Source: Halalkalibacillus sediminis (GTDB lineage: Bacteria; Bacillota; Bacilli; Bacillales; Alkalibacillaceae). Taken from it: DNA of 64,000 nucleotides. The stretch spans positions 930,001-994,000 of the forward strand of contig NZ_PJNH01000001.1 in NCBI RefSeq assembly GCF_002844535.1, written 5' to 3'. Of the stretch, positions 48,597-56,867 are shown in pieces; position 1 is the stretch's first letter, and the number at the start of each line of letters is the position of its first letter. The position numbers were made by a program, and so were the translations under genes. Below the pieces are notes generated by a model. The model searched no databases. It saw only the letters and a list, made by a program, of their open reading frames with translations, and had not been told where the DNA came from.

Positions 48597-48701
48597 CTTT
48601 CAACCTCCTTTACCCATCGAGAGCTTACTTCAATAAGTAGTAGTCTTCTTCTTTACCGTTCACTACTCACTCAAAACCCTTTTAACCCGATTCCATACGA
48701 A

Positions 48702-48725
48702 AGCCCCAGACATACGCCCGGGGCT
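48702..48725 (-). terminator. Probable terminator after the aldehyde dehydrogenase gene
   Basis: Stem AGCCCC / GGGGCT with a 12-base loop then TTTCG on the minus strand; short T-tract, so of moderate strength. Separates the aldehyde dehydrogenase gene from the gvp cluster. Confidence 0.55.
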
Positions 48726-48744
48726 CACTCATTAATAGCTATTT

Positions 48745-50190
48745 TTAATCATTCTTATATTGCATATATACCACTTGTGTCACGAGGAAATCTTCCATAC
48801 CGTGGCGACCATCTGCACCACCTAAGCCGGACTTACGCATCCCAGCGTGATAACCTTGGACCGCCTCGAAATTCTCTCTATTCACGAAAATTTCACCAAA
48901 CTTCAATTCGTTTACAACTCTCATGACTTCATTCATGTCTTCACTATAAACAGATGAAGATAATCCATATTCCGTATCATTACCTTTCTCAATCGCTTCA
49001 TCTAAAGTTTTGAAAGTAGCTATAGGAATAACCGGGCCGAAGATTTCCTCTTTCATAATTTCCATACCATGCGAGACATTAGTTAGTACCGTCGGTTGAA
49101 AGAAGAACCCCTTTTCCAGGTCTGCACGTTTTCCACCTGTAACTACTTTAGCCCCCTGATCAACAGCATTCTTTACCATTCCTTCGACCTCTTCTAATCG
49201 ATCCTGCCCAACGAGTGGACCAACCTCTGCATCTTTATGTTTACGTGGATCTCCTATTTTCTTGGATTCAAAATTATTCTTCAATTTTTCTATTAAATCA
49301 TTAGCAACATCTTCATGAACATAAACACGTTCTGCATTCGTACACGCTTGTCCGTTATTCGCTAATCTTGAAATGACTATATTTTCAGCTGCAACATCTA
49401 GATCTGCGTTTTTGGAGACGATTGCTGGCGCCTTTCCACCTAACTCCAAGTTCACTTTCGTGATATTTTGAGCCGCAGCTTCCATCACTTTTGTTCCTGC
49501 AGGAATACTCCCCGTCATTGTCACCATTTCTACATTTTCGTGAGATGCTAATGCATTACCTATTTCAGACCCAGTACCTGTTACTAAGTTATAGACTCCC
49601 TTAGGTAGATCTTCCATCTCATGGATAATTTTAGTGAATTCTACTGCTGTATTTGGGGTTTGTTGACTAGGTTTCAATACCAATGTACAACCCGTTACAA
49701 GCGCTGTTGCAACCTTTCTCGCTAAGATAAACACTGGGAAATTCCATGGTACAATACCTGCTACCACACCGATTGGCTTCTTATAGATAAAAATATTTTC
49801 ATTTTCACGATCGCTTGGCATTATTTCTCCTTCGATTCGTCGAGCCCATTCAGACATATATCTGAAGTAGTCAATCGCTAGGTCGACTTCACCTGAAGCG
49901 AGTTCATAATCTTTCCCTTGTTCTTCTTGTAACAGGTCGACAAATGTATCTTTCCGTTTCTCGATTTCATCACCTAGGCGACGAACAATTTTTCCTCTTT
50001 CTATATTAGGAGTTAGCTCCCAACCTTTTTGAGCTTTCACAGCCGCTTCAACTGCTTTATCTACGTCTTCCTCAGTACCTTTTGGTGTTTTAGAGATCAC
50101 TTCTTCTGTCGCAGGATTAATAATATCTATCCATTCTCCACCAGTTGAATCTACATATTTACCATTAATATATAATTGATGTTGTTTCAT
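48745..50190 (-). CDS. aldA: Aldehyde dehydrogenase, AldA (lactaldehyde/glycolaldehyde) type
   Basis: 481 residues. NAD-dependent aldehyde dehydrogenase. Cofactor and catalytic motifs: VPWNFPVFILARKVATALV, MTGSIPAGTKVMEAA, ELGGKAPAIV (general-base Glu) and NNGQACTNAERVYV (catalytic Cys). The YMSEWARRIEGEIMPSDREN and NRENFEAVQGYHAGMRKSGLGG segments closely resemble E. coli AldA. Substrate (lactaldehyde, glycolaldehyde, betaine aldehyde or others) is inferred only. ATG preceded by AAGGAGG. Confidence 0.88.
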   Translation of the reverse strand: MKQHQLYINGKYVDSTGGEWIDIINPATEEVISKTPKGTEEDVDKAVEAAVKAQKGWELTPNIERGKIVRRLGDEIEKRKDTFVDLLQEEQGKDYELASGEVDLAIDYFRYMSEWARRIEGEIMPSDRENENIFIYKKPIGVVAGIVPWNFPVFILARKVATALVTGCTLVLKPSQQTPNTAVEFTKIIHEMEDLPKGVYNLVTGTGSEIGNALASHENVEMVTMTGSIPAGTKVMEAAAQNITKVNLELGGKAPAIVSKNADLDVAAENIVISRLANNGQACTNAERVYVHEDVANDLIEKLKNNFESKKIGDPRKHKDAEVGPLVGQDRLEEVEGMVKNAVDQGAKVVTGGKRADLEKGFFFQPTVLTNVSHGMEIMKEEIFGPVIPIATFKTLDEAIEKGNDTEYGLSSSVYSEDMNEVMRVVNELKFGEIFVNRENFEAVQGYHAGMRKSGLGGADGRHGMEDFLVTQVVYMQYKND

Positions 50191-50394
50191 GTTATATCCT
50201 CCTTCAAAGTCATTAACGTACTAATTCCACGCACTTCCAACCAATAAACGGGTAATTCTAAAAATTAATCTGTAAGTTAAAATGATATTATCTAAGTTTA
50301 AAATTGGAATTCATGTGGAAATAACCCAATTAAATGACAAATAATTATGAAAATATTGTTAATTTAAATTTATTTCGGATTTCGTAGTTTTTTA

Positions 50395-50424
50395 TTGACA
50401 ATTTATTTCAGATAGCGTTACAAT
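50395..50424 (+). promoter_or_regulatory. SigA-type promoter of the acidic lipoprotein gene
   Basis: TTGACA (50395-50400) and TACAAT (50419-50424) with an 18-base spacer, 45 bases upstream of the ATG. The rest of 50191-50394 is AT-rich with nothing further recognised. Confidence 0.75.
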
Positions 50425-50468
50425 GTCAATCGAGCCAAAAAATAAATAGAAAAATTGGGAGGGGTTTC

Positions 50469-51164
50469 ATGCGTTATTTAGTAGTTCTTTTAGCCTCGTT
50501 AATGTTAATCCTTGCTGCTTGTGGTGGCGGAGATGACTCTAACGAAACAGAAGAAAACAATGAAGAGACAGAACAAACTGATGGAAATAGCGGAGAATCA
50601 GAAGAAGATTCAGAGCAAGATAATGAAGAGAGCACTGAGGAAGATACAGAGGAAACAAATGAAGATTCTGCTTCTGGAACAGATGAACAAGTAGTTACTG
50701 CTGTACAAGATTACAGCGATGCTATGGAACAATTCCAAGACGAACAAGTAGATGGCTCAACTGTTCAAGATATGGAATCACGTGAAGAAGTAGCTGAATG
50801 GTTCCAAGAGAATGCACCTGTTACAGAAAAATTCGCAACTCAAATTTCTGAAGATTTCTTTAAAGAAGATGGTGGCGAATTGACATGGGCTGAATTAGAT
50901 TATTCAGTTACATTCGATGCAGAAGAACACAAAGCTTACCAAGTAACTGAAAGTAATTTCTTAGTAAGTTTCCAAATCGCAGGTGATGCTGAAGAAAATA
51001 GAGGCCATTACAACTACAACGTTGTTGACCAAGAAGGCGAATGGTTAGTAAATGAATTCGACTTTGGTTATTTAGATGGTGAACACCCTGACGATCAAGA
51101 AGAGGAAGAACAAGCTGAAGAATCAAGTGAAGATTCTGAAGAAGATAGCGACGACGAAGAATAA
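50469..51164 (+). CDS. Acidic hypothetical lipoprotein
   Basis: 231 residues. Lipoprotein signal with lipobox LILAAC ending at about residue 18, then a roughly 50-residue Glu/Asp/Ser/Thr-rich linker, a folded domain (about 72-200, EQFQDEQVDGSTVQDMESRE, FEVSF-like FLVSFQIAGDAEENRGHYNY) and an acidic tail. Family not recognised. The extreme acidity suits the exposed proteome of a salt-adapted organism. Own promoter and terminator. Confidence 0.8.
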   Translation: MRYLVVLLASLMLILAACGGGDDSNETEENNEETEQTDGNSGESEEDSEQDNEESTEEDTEETNEDSASGTDEQVVTAVQDYSDAMEQFQDEQVDGSTVQDMESREEVAEWFQENAPVTEKFATQISEDFFKEDGGELTWAELDYSVTFDAEEHKAYQVTESNFLVSFQIAGDAEENRGHYNYNVVDQEGEWLVNEFDFGYLDGEHPDDQEEEEQAEESSEDSEEDSDDEE

Positions 51165-51190
51165 TATTTTTTAGATAAAATCTTATGAGA

Positions 51191-51222
51191 GCCTTGGATG
51201 AACTATGCCCAAGGCTTTTTTA
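51191..51222 (+). terminator. Intrinsic terminator after the acidic lipoprotein
   Basis: Stem GCCTTGG / CCAAGGC followed by TTTTTT. Confidence 0.9.
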
Positions 51223-51262
51223 CATGCACTATTTGTCGAAATGCGTACCAAGTGATATGTAT

Positions 51263-51291
51263 TTGAAATAAATGTATGTTAATAATACTGT
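51263..51291 (+). promoter_or_regulatory. Possible promoter of the BCCT transporter gene
   Basis: TTGAAA (51263-51268) and TACTGT (51286-51291) with a 17-base spacer, 60 bases upstream of the start. Weak match at the -10. Confidence 0.35.
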
Positions 51292-51350
51292 CATTAGGGT
51301 AGATACTAATATACCTAGTCTGTTGAACTATATTATTGAGGAGGAGTCGT

Positions 51351-53009
51351 ATGAGAAACACAAAGAAACAGCCTAAGGGTCTCACATCATTTTCATCAGC
51401 GGTTAAAACACCAACATTCGTCATCTCATTGATTATTGCATTAATCTTTCTTGCATTTGGTGTTTTCTATTCTGAATTTCCAACATATATAAATGAGACA
51501 TTCAATTGGGTAGTAGAGTACTTAGGTTGGACTTTCATACTTGGGGCCAGTTTATTTGTTATCATTACCATTTACTTGATCGTAAGCCCGATTGGGGAAA
51601 TCAAGTTAGGTGAAGACGGAGAAAAACCGATGTATTCCACTCCGGCATGGTTCTCTATGTTATTCAGTGCTGGTATGGGTATTGGTCTATTGTTCTGGGG
51701 TGTTTCAGAACCAATCAACCACTATGATTGGCCGCCTATGGGAGAGGCAGGAACTGAAGGTGCAGTTCATTTGGCTTTACAATATTCATTCTTCCACTGG
51801 GGATTACATCCGTGGGCCGTATATGCAATTGTTGCTTTAGCACTAGCATATTTCAGTTATCGTAGAGATTTACCGATGCTTATGAGTTCAACTCTTGAAC
51901 CATTATTAGGTAGAGACAATTTGAATGGTGGTATAGGTAATACAGTAAACATCATCGCTGTTATTTCAACACTATTCGGAATCTCAACTTCACTAGGATT
52001 TGGTGTTATGCAAATTGGTGGAGGTTTCACTCAGTTATTCGGGATTCCAAATAATGAGTTCTTATGGTTGATTATTATTGCTGTTGTTACAACATTAGCT
52101 ATTCTGTCAACCACCTCCGGTATTGATCGAGGAATTAAATGGCTAAGTCAAGGGAACTTGATCATCGCCGGGTCGCTTATGTTGTTTGTTTTAATTTTAG
52201 GACCAACATTATTTATTTTCGAATCATTCACTCATGCTACAGGAGCTTACTTCCAAAATCTTTTCTCGATGTCGTTCGGAATTGATGCTGCAGGAGAGAA
52301 TACAGAGGGTTGGTATGACACTTGGACAATCTTCTATTGGGCTTGGTGGATTTCATGGGCACCGTTCGTTGGAACGTTTATCGCGCGTGTATCTAGAGGA
52401 CGTACCATTCGAAGCTTTGCAATAGGTGTACTTCTAGTACCGACCGGTGTAAGTATGGTTTGGTTTGCTGTATTCGGTGGAGCTGCACTATATGAGGAGC
52501 ATTTCGTACAAGGAAGCAGTATCTTAGAATCCGTTTTAGAAGATGAAGCACAAGGTTTCTTTGCTCTACTGAATCTCTTCCCATTCTCTAGTGTTCTCAT
52601 TATAATTGCCATGATTTCACTGACTGTATTCTTTATTACATCTTCCGACTCTGGAACGTATGTAATTGGTATGTTAACATCTAAAGGTAATATGAACCCT
52701 CCAGTAGGTTTACGTATTATCTGGGGTATTATCGAAGGCGGATTCGCTGCCGTATTGTTACTAGCAGGCGGACTCGGCGCCCTCCAGACCTCAGCAGTTA
52801 CAGGTGGTTTTCCATTCATGGTCATTATGTTCGTAATGATATTCTGTCTGATCTTAGCTCTACAGCGAGAACTCAAGGCAGGTTCATTACCACATGAACG
52901 GGCTCGTATTTATAAAGCACTTGGTGACTTACAAGAAGAACGCAAGATAAGACAAAACACCGTACAAGAGACAACAAATCATGAGAAAAAGAATGAAGAT
53001 CAAAAATAA
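51351..53009 (+). CDS. BCCT-family compatible-solute transporter (OpuD/BetL-like)
   Basis: 552 residues, 12 membrane helices. Betaine/choline/carnitine transporter: FSAGMGIGLLFWGVSEPINH carries the glycine-rich unwound helix, and WWISWAPFVGTFIARVSRGR the conserved Trp region of the family. The GMGIG sequence with Met is associated with Na+-coupled betaine transporters such as OpuD and BetP. Charged cytoplasmic tail (KKNEDQK). Likely imports glycine betaine for osmoprotection. Start ATG at 51351 with GAGGAGG upstream. Confidence 0.93.
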   Translation: MRNTKKQPKGLTSFSSAVKTPTFVISLIIALIFLAFGVFYSEFPTYINETFNWVVEYLGWTFILGASLFVIITIYLIVSPIGEIKLGEDGEKPMYSTPAWFSMLFSAGMGIGLLFWGVSEPINHYDWPPMGEAGTEGAVHLALQYSFFHWGLHPWAVYAIVALALAYFSYRRDLPMLMSSTLEPLLGRDNLNGGIGNTVNIIAVISTLFGISTSLGFGVMQIGGGFTQLFGIPNNEFLWLIIIAVVTTLAILSTTSGIDRGIKWLSQGNLIIAGSLMLFVLILGPTLFIFESFTHATGAYFQNLFSMSFGIDAAGENTEGWYDTWTIFYWAWWISWAPFVGTFIARVSRGRTIRSFAIGVLLVPTGVSMVWFAVFGGAALYEEHFVQGSSILESVLEDEAQGFFALLNLFPFSSVLIIIAMISLTVFFITSSDSGTYVIGMLTSKGNMNPPVGLRIIWGIIEGGFAAVLLLAGGLGALQTSAVTGGFPFMVIMFVMIFCLILALQRELKAGSLPHERARIYKALGDLQEERKIRQNTVQETTNHEKKNEDQK

Positions 53010-53017
53010 TTAAAAGC

Positions 53018-53060
53018 ATCACCTCTCTTTTGACTCAGGTCACTAGAGAGGTGATTTTTA
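53018..53060 (+). terminator. Intrinsic terminator after the BCCT gene
   Basis: Stem ATCACCTCTCT / AGAGAGGTGAT followed by TTTTTA. Confidence 0.9.
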
Positions 53061-53190
53061 CATAATACTTATTTTTGGGTAAACATTTATCCTGTAACAT
53101 CAGAACAAACGAGTGACATTCTATTTAAAGAAGGATATGATATAACCATCGTCTATGAAGGAATGATCACATGGGAAGGGGATGTAGAGA

Positions 53191-53805
53191 ATGAATAGAG
53201 TTGAAATTCTTGAAAAGATAAACAATCACCAGCCTTCCATATTAGGATTAAAAAATGCACGTAACTATTCTATTTTACTCCCCCTAGCAGAAAAAAACGA
53301 AGAGCTTCACATCGTCTTTGAAATTCGATCTAAAGATATGCGTAGGCAACCAGGAGAAGTTTGTTTTCCTGGTGGAAAAGTAGATAAGGAAGATCAACGC
53401 GAAGAAGACACCGCTATTCGAGAACTATCTGAAGAACTTGGAATCGGTTGGAATCAAATATCCGATTTACAATCTATTGGAGTATTGGTCTCACCCTTCG
53501 GAATGAAGGTTCATGCCCATGTGGGTTTTATCGAAGATATGAGTCCATTAGAACTTAATCCCGCCGAAGTCGAAGATATTTTTACTGTTCCACTGAACCA
53601 TTTTTTAAAGACAGACCCCGAAGTACACTACATAAATTTCGACGTTCGTCCTGAAGACGGTTTCCCATATGAGGATATAGCCAACGGGGAATCATATCAA
53701 TGGCAATCGATGAAATATGAGGAACATTTCTATTACTACAACGATCAAGTGATTTGGGGCCTTACTGCAAGAATCATCAGAGATTTCATTGATTTAATAA
53801 AATAA
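53191..53805 (+). CDS. NUDIX hydrolase, CoA pyrophosphatase type
   Basis: 204 residues. NUDIX box GGKVDKEDQREEDTAIRELS continuing EELGI, preceded by RRQPGEVCFPGG, which is the UPF0035 signature of CoA pyrophosphatases (NUDT7/YeaB). Expected to split CoA or related nucleotides to 4'-phosphopantetheine and 3',5'-ADP. Monocistronic by appearance; ATG preceded by GAAGGGGATG. Confidence 0.85.
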   Translation: MNRVEILEKINNHQPSILGLKNARNYSILLPLAEKNEELHIVFEIRSKDMRRQPGEVCFPGGKVDKEDQREEDTAIRELSEELGIGWNQISDLQSIGVLVSPFGMKVHAHVGFIEDMSPLELNPAEVEDIFTVPLNHFLKTDPEVHYINFDVRPEDGFPYEDIANGESYQWQSMKYEEHFYYYNDQVIWGLTARIIRDFIDLIK

Positions 53806-53897
53806 ATAATTTCAAATACTCACTAAAAACCGCCCCCTGGCAGTAAAATGTTTAAGGGTAGTTTATCTTTTTTGATAGTTCATCAACGCGAAATCAA

Positions 53898-54494
53898 CTA
53901 TTTCCGTGCAACAACCTGAATCACATGACCTAACCCGTCATGTCTTTTTCCTTCTACTCTCTCTGCTTCTCCTGAATAAAAGTGCAGTCTTTTAAATGAT
54001 GAAGTCCAGCGCATAATATCAACCGGTCGGTACAGCATCTCTTTTGTTTTGGGCCCACCTGTTCCATAATCTACCTGTTCTTCAGAATAAACCTCAATGA
54101 ATATATGTCCTCCTTTTTTAACTGAATCGAACATATTTTTCATTAAATAATCCTGATCCTCTTTTGAGACATGACCGAAAACCATGATCGCAGCGTCAAA
54201 TGAATTCTCTTCCACTTTCTCTTTCGTCAAATCGACTTTATGAGTAAGAACTTCAACATCGTTCATTGCAGCAAGTTTTTTCGTCTTTTCAAGACCTACC
54301 TCTGAATTATCAAAGGAAGTGACTCGATGCCCGAGTTTCGCTAAATGAATAGCATTTCGCCCTTCACCTTCAGCAAAGCAACCTACCTCTGAATTTGCTG
54401 GAATCATTTCGCTATATTCTTTAATAAATTCATTGGGTTCTGTTCCATAAACATAATCATCATCCGAGAAATTTTCATCCCATTTATTTGACAA
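53898..54494 (-). CDS. Class I SAM-dependent methyltransferase (TehB-like)
   Basis: 198 residues (TTG start) . SAM-binding motif I region VGCFAEGEGRNAIHLAKLGH, followed by VTSFDNSEVGLEKTKKLA and VDLTKEKVEENSFDAAIMVF. Resembles small TehB/thiopurine-type methyltransferases; substrate unknown. The TTG at 54494 has GGAGG eight bases upstream whereas the ATG at 54500 has it only two bases away, so the TTG is preferred. Confidence 0.82.
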   Translation of the reverse strand: MSNKWDENFSDDDYVYGTEPNEFIKEYSEMIPANSEVGCFAEGEGRNAIHLAKLGHRVTSFDNSEVGLEKTKKLAAMNDVEVLTHKVDLTKEKVEENSFDAAIMVFGHVSKEDQDYLMKNMFDSVKKGGHIFIEVYSEEQVDYGTGGPKTKEMLYRPVDIMRWTSSFKRLHFYSGEAERVEGKRHDGLGHVIQVVARK

Positions 54495-54644
54495 TAACAT
54501 AACCTCCAGAGGTCCATACTCAACAAGAATTTTCCATCTTGTTGAATTGTAACCATTCAGTATTTGACACTATTATGTATCTAATACACTTAAAGAATCA
54601 ATTTAAACCAACTATTTAATGAAAAAATTATTAAATAAAGAAAA

Positions 54645-54668
54645 GAGAGCTCAGATTCATAAGCTCTC
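54645..54668 (-). terminator. Intrinsic terminator after a 34-residue ORF
   Basis: Stem GAGAGCT / AGCTCTC followed on the minus strand by TTTTCTTTATTT. Lies just past the small ORF at 54702-54806 and supports its being transcribed. Confidence 0.8.
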
Positions 54669-54701
54669 TAGATCATTTAAGTGATTGGGTTATCCCCTCG
54701 C

Positions 54702-54806
54702 CTAATTGAATAATTCCGTAAACGGATTTCCAAATAGAGGTATGATTATAAATAAGGTTACCAAAAACACGACGATGAAAATCAGAAGATTTTTCTTCCA
54801 ATTCAT
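54702..54806 (-). CDS. Very small single-pass membrane protein (34 aa)
   Basis: ATG at 54806 with AAGGTGG about eleven bases upstream; 34 codons ending TAG. The peptide begins MNWKKNLLIFIVVFLV, one membrane helix (about 7-25), and ends in a short polar PFTELFN. It is followed by a good terminator. No family recognised. The two membrane-protein genes upstream may share its transcript. Confidence 0.5.
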   Translation of the reverse strand: MNWKKNLLIFIVVFLVTLFIIIPLFGNPFTELFN

Positions 54807-54875
54807 TGATGAAGACACCACCTTAAGTATATTATACACGATGAAAAAAATTCATTTAGTCCATTTTCATTCCAT

Positions 54876-55340
54876 TCACCTAATGAATGAAAGCCCACTC
54901 TTCTTTTTATACAAACTACCTAGGATTGCAAAACCAGTCAAAATAAATGTAGCTTTAAAACAATTACTAAAGAATGTGGCAAATGAAATAAACTCTTCAT
55001 CGTTCAAAGAAGTTGAAGTAGGACTGACCACCTCTCCATTAAACCATTCGCCGTTCGCGCTGACCCAAAGCATGATACTCGCGACGACCAAAGCACCTAA
55101 TAAGAAATGCAATCGATACCCCCACTGGCCTTGCTCTCGAAACTTCCCAATCAAATATGGCACAGATAATATCACTCCGAGAAATATCGCATCAATAACC
55201 CAGAACCATACCACTCCACTTTGAGAATTATATCCTTCAGAGCCCATAAATATAGATTGAACACCAGAACGAGCGGTTCCATAAAACAATACCAAACCTA
55301 AAATTAAAACAATATGTAGAAAAAAAGACTTAAACTTCAC
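54876..55340 (-). CDS. Hypothetical membrane protein (154 aa)
   Basis: Four predicted membrane helices (about 5-22, 43-62, 75-95, 125-145). Start GTG at 55340 with AAAGGAG eight bases upstream; an in-frame ATG further upstream lies inside the preceding gene. Family not recognised. Follows the 91-residue membrane protein gene by 23 bases, so the two probably form an operon. Confidence 0.65.
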   Translation of the reverse strand: MKFKSFFLHIVLILGLVLFYGTARSGVQSIFMGSEGYNSQSGVVWFWVIDAIFLGVILSVPYLIGKFREQGQWGYRLHFLLGALVVASIMLWVSANGEWFNGEVVSPTSTSLNDEEFISFATFFSNCFKATFILTGFAILGSLYKKKSGLSFIR

Positions 55341-55363
55341 TGCTGACTCTCCTTTGCCGATAA

Positions 55364-55639
55364 CTATGATAATTCCTTCCACAGAAAAGACACCATTAAA
55401 CTGACAACTGATCCAAAGAAAATCACTGAACTCATATCAACCAAGTCAATAATATCAAGCCAATCTTTGAATAATAGACCTTGAAAGCCGATACTAAAAA
55501 TCATTGCACATGCCCCTATTATCATCAATATGAAAAAGATAATCATGTTATAATCACGGTGAGTACGAAATTTAATTTGCAATAACTTCAATAACACCGA
55601 AACCAATGCAAAGGCTGATATAATCAAGAGTGAATCCAC
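55364..55639 (-). CDS. Hypothetical membrane protein (91 aa)
   Basis: Three predicted membrane helices. Start GTG at 55639 with AGAGG nine bases upstream; a TTG at 55684 lacks a ribosome site. No recognised family. First of a three-gene minus-strand group of small membrane proteins. Confidence 0.6.
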   Translation of the reverse strand: MDSLLIISAFALVSVLLKLLQIKFRTHRDYNMIIFFILMIIGACAMIFSIGFQGLLFKDWLDIIDLVDMSSVIFFGSVVSLMVSFLWKELS

Positions 55640-55785
55640 ACGAATCGCATCCTCTGTAAAAGATATATTTCCTTTGCTTATCAATTCGACATTTTACATA
55701 AAATTCCCTGCTATGAATTTCCAAAAAAATGAAACACAAATAATTTCTCGATCGTCTTATAATATAAAAAGGAGGGGATAATATC

Positions 55786-56241
55786 GTGAAAAGAGCTATT
55801 GCATATATTCTATTAAGCTCGGTCATAGTGAGCAGTTTAGTTCTTGCGAGCTGTTCACAACAGACGAATCGATCCGTACATAGCGAAGAGCAATACCAAA
55901 CGGTCCAAATGGAAGGAAAAAAAATTGTTTCAGTCTCCATAGCTAAAGTTGGAGATTATATGGACGAAATCATGTCACCTCACCTTACATATGAAAATGA
56001 TGACGTTGATGAGCTTAAAACTTTTGCAAATGCTATTACAGATGCAAAAGAGATCAACGGTGTAGTTGATGTCTCAGCACCAGATTATTCGATTGAATTA
56101 ACATTCGAAGACAGGGATGTTGCCCGCTTCTTTGTTTGGTTAGGAGCTGATGGTGGAAGCATCATGAATCAGAAAGACTCCCGCAAGCTCTCTATGTTAC
56201 CTGAAGAAATAATTGATAAACTAAACCAATATTTATATTAG
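55786..56241 (+). CDS. Hypothetical lipoprotein
   Basis: 151 residues with lipobox LVLASC ending at about residue 23, then a small domain (about 40-150, KIVSVSIAKVGDYMDEIMSP, YSIELTFEDRDVARFFVWLG). GTG start with GGAGGGG upstream. It resembles the small YhfM-type lipoproteins of Bacillus only in general layout; function unknown. A TATAAT sequence lies at 55758-55763 but no good -35 was found. Confidence 0.7.
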   Translation: MKRAIAYILLSSVIVSSLVLASCSQQTNRSVHSEEQYQTVQMEGKKIVSVSIAKVGDYMDEIMSPHLTYENDDVDELKTFANAITDAKEINGVVDVSAPDYSIELTFEDRDVARFFVWLGADGGSIMNQKDSRKLSMLPEEIIDKLNQYLY

Positions 56242-56293
56242 ATTTTTAATAAAATTTAAAGTTTATTTCCAGATACAAGTGAGGTAGCCCTAT

Positions 56294-56797
56294 ATGAAAT
56301 CTTCAAATGGTTTGTTCATATTAAATGTTTTTTCTCTGCTCGCTGTAATTTCTGTTAACGCATTAGCCAATTTGCTACCCACCAATGGGCAAACCACAGG
56401 ACAGATTTCAAATCGTCTTCACGTTCTCTTCACACCAGCAGGATACGTCTTTTCTATATGGGGAGTAATTTACTTCAATTTATCTTGGGTGGGTTTCTGC
56501 AGCTACCATCCTTAATTTCGGAATCTTTTTTAAGGTAAACGATCTGGAACCATTGCTGGGAATCTCTTCGATTATTTGGACGGTAATTCTTTTAGCCTTT
56601 GCGACAGGACTGGCCCTATGGTTAATGACATTTAAAAAAGATATAGCTTTTCCATTAGTATTCATATGGGCTTTTATTGAAATTGCACTCAAGCGATCGA
56701 TTACTCGGAAATTTATTGGACATCGTGGGTGATGGTAGCGATCCTTTCAGGGGGAATATTGTTAGCTATTATTAAGTATAAAGTAAAAGGACTTTAA
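56294..56797 (+). pseudogene. TspO/MBR-type tryptophan-rich protein, degraded
   Basis: The first frame encodes NALANLLPTNGQTTGQISNR and FTPAGYVFSIWGVIYF, the standard N-terminus of Bacillus Trp-rich TspO-like proteins. At about 56474 it jumps, in another frame, to SIYLGWVSAATILNFGIFFK, which in intact homologues lies roughly a third of the protein further on, so an internal segment is deleted and the frame is broken. A second shift near 56685-56692 is needed to read IDYSEIYWTSWVMVAILSGG to the end. Total length is too short for an intact protein. Confidence 0.85.
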
Positions 56798-56808
56798 AAA
56801 AGAACATA

Positions 56809-56843
56809 AATAAGGAGCAGGTTCATTTCACCTGCTCCTTATT
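56809..56843. terminator. Bidirectional terminator between the pseudogene and the betaine-binding lipoprotein
   Basis: Long stem AATAAGGAGCAGGT / ACCTGCTCCTTATT with a seven-base loop and A/T tracts on both sides. Confidence 0.9.
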
Positions 56844-56867
56844 GTTTATAACTATCATATACGATTA

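Noticed and set aside
52334-52876. Minus-strand 180-codon frame opposite the BCCT gene
   Set aside because: Antisense shadow of a strongly conserved transporter.
54706-55224. Plus-strand 172-codon frame at 54.7-55.2 kb
   Set aside because: Antisense to the membrane-protein gene and the small peptide ORF; no ribosome site.
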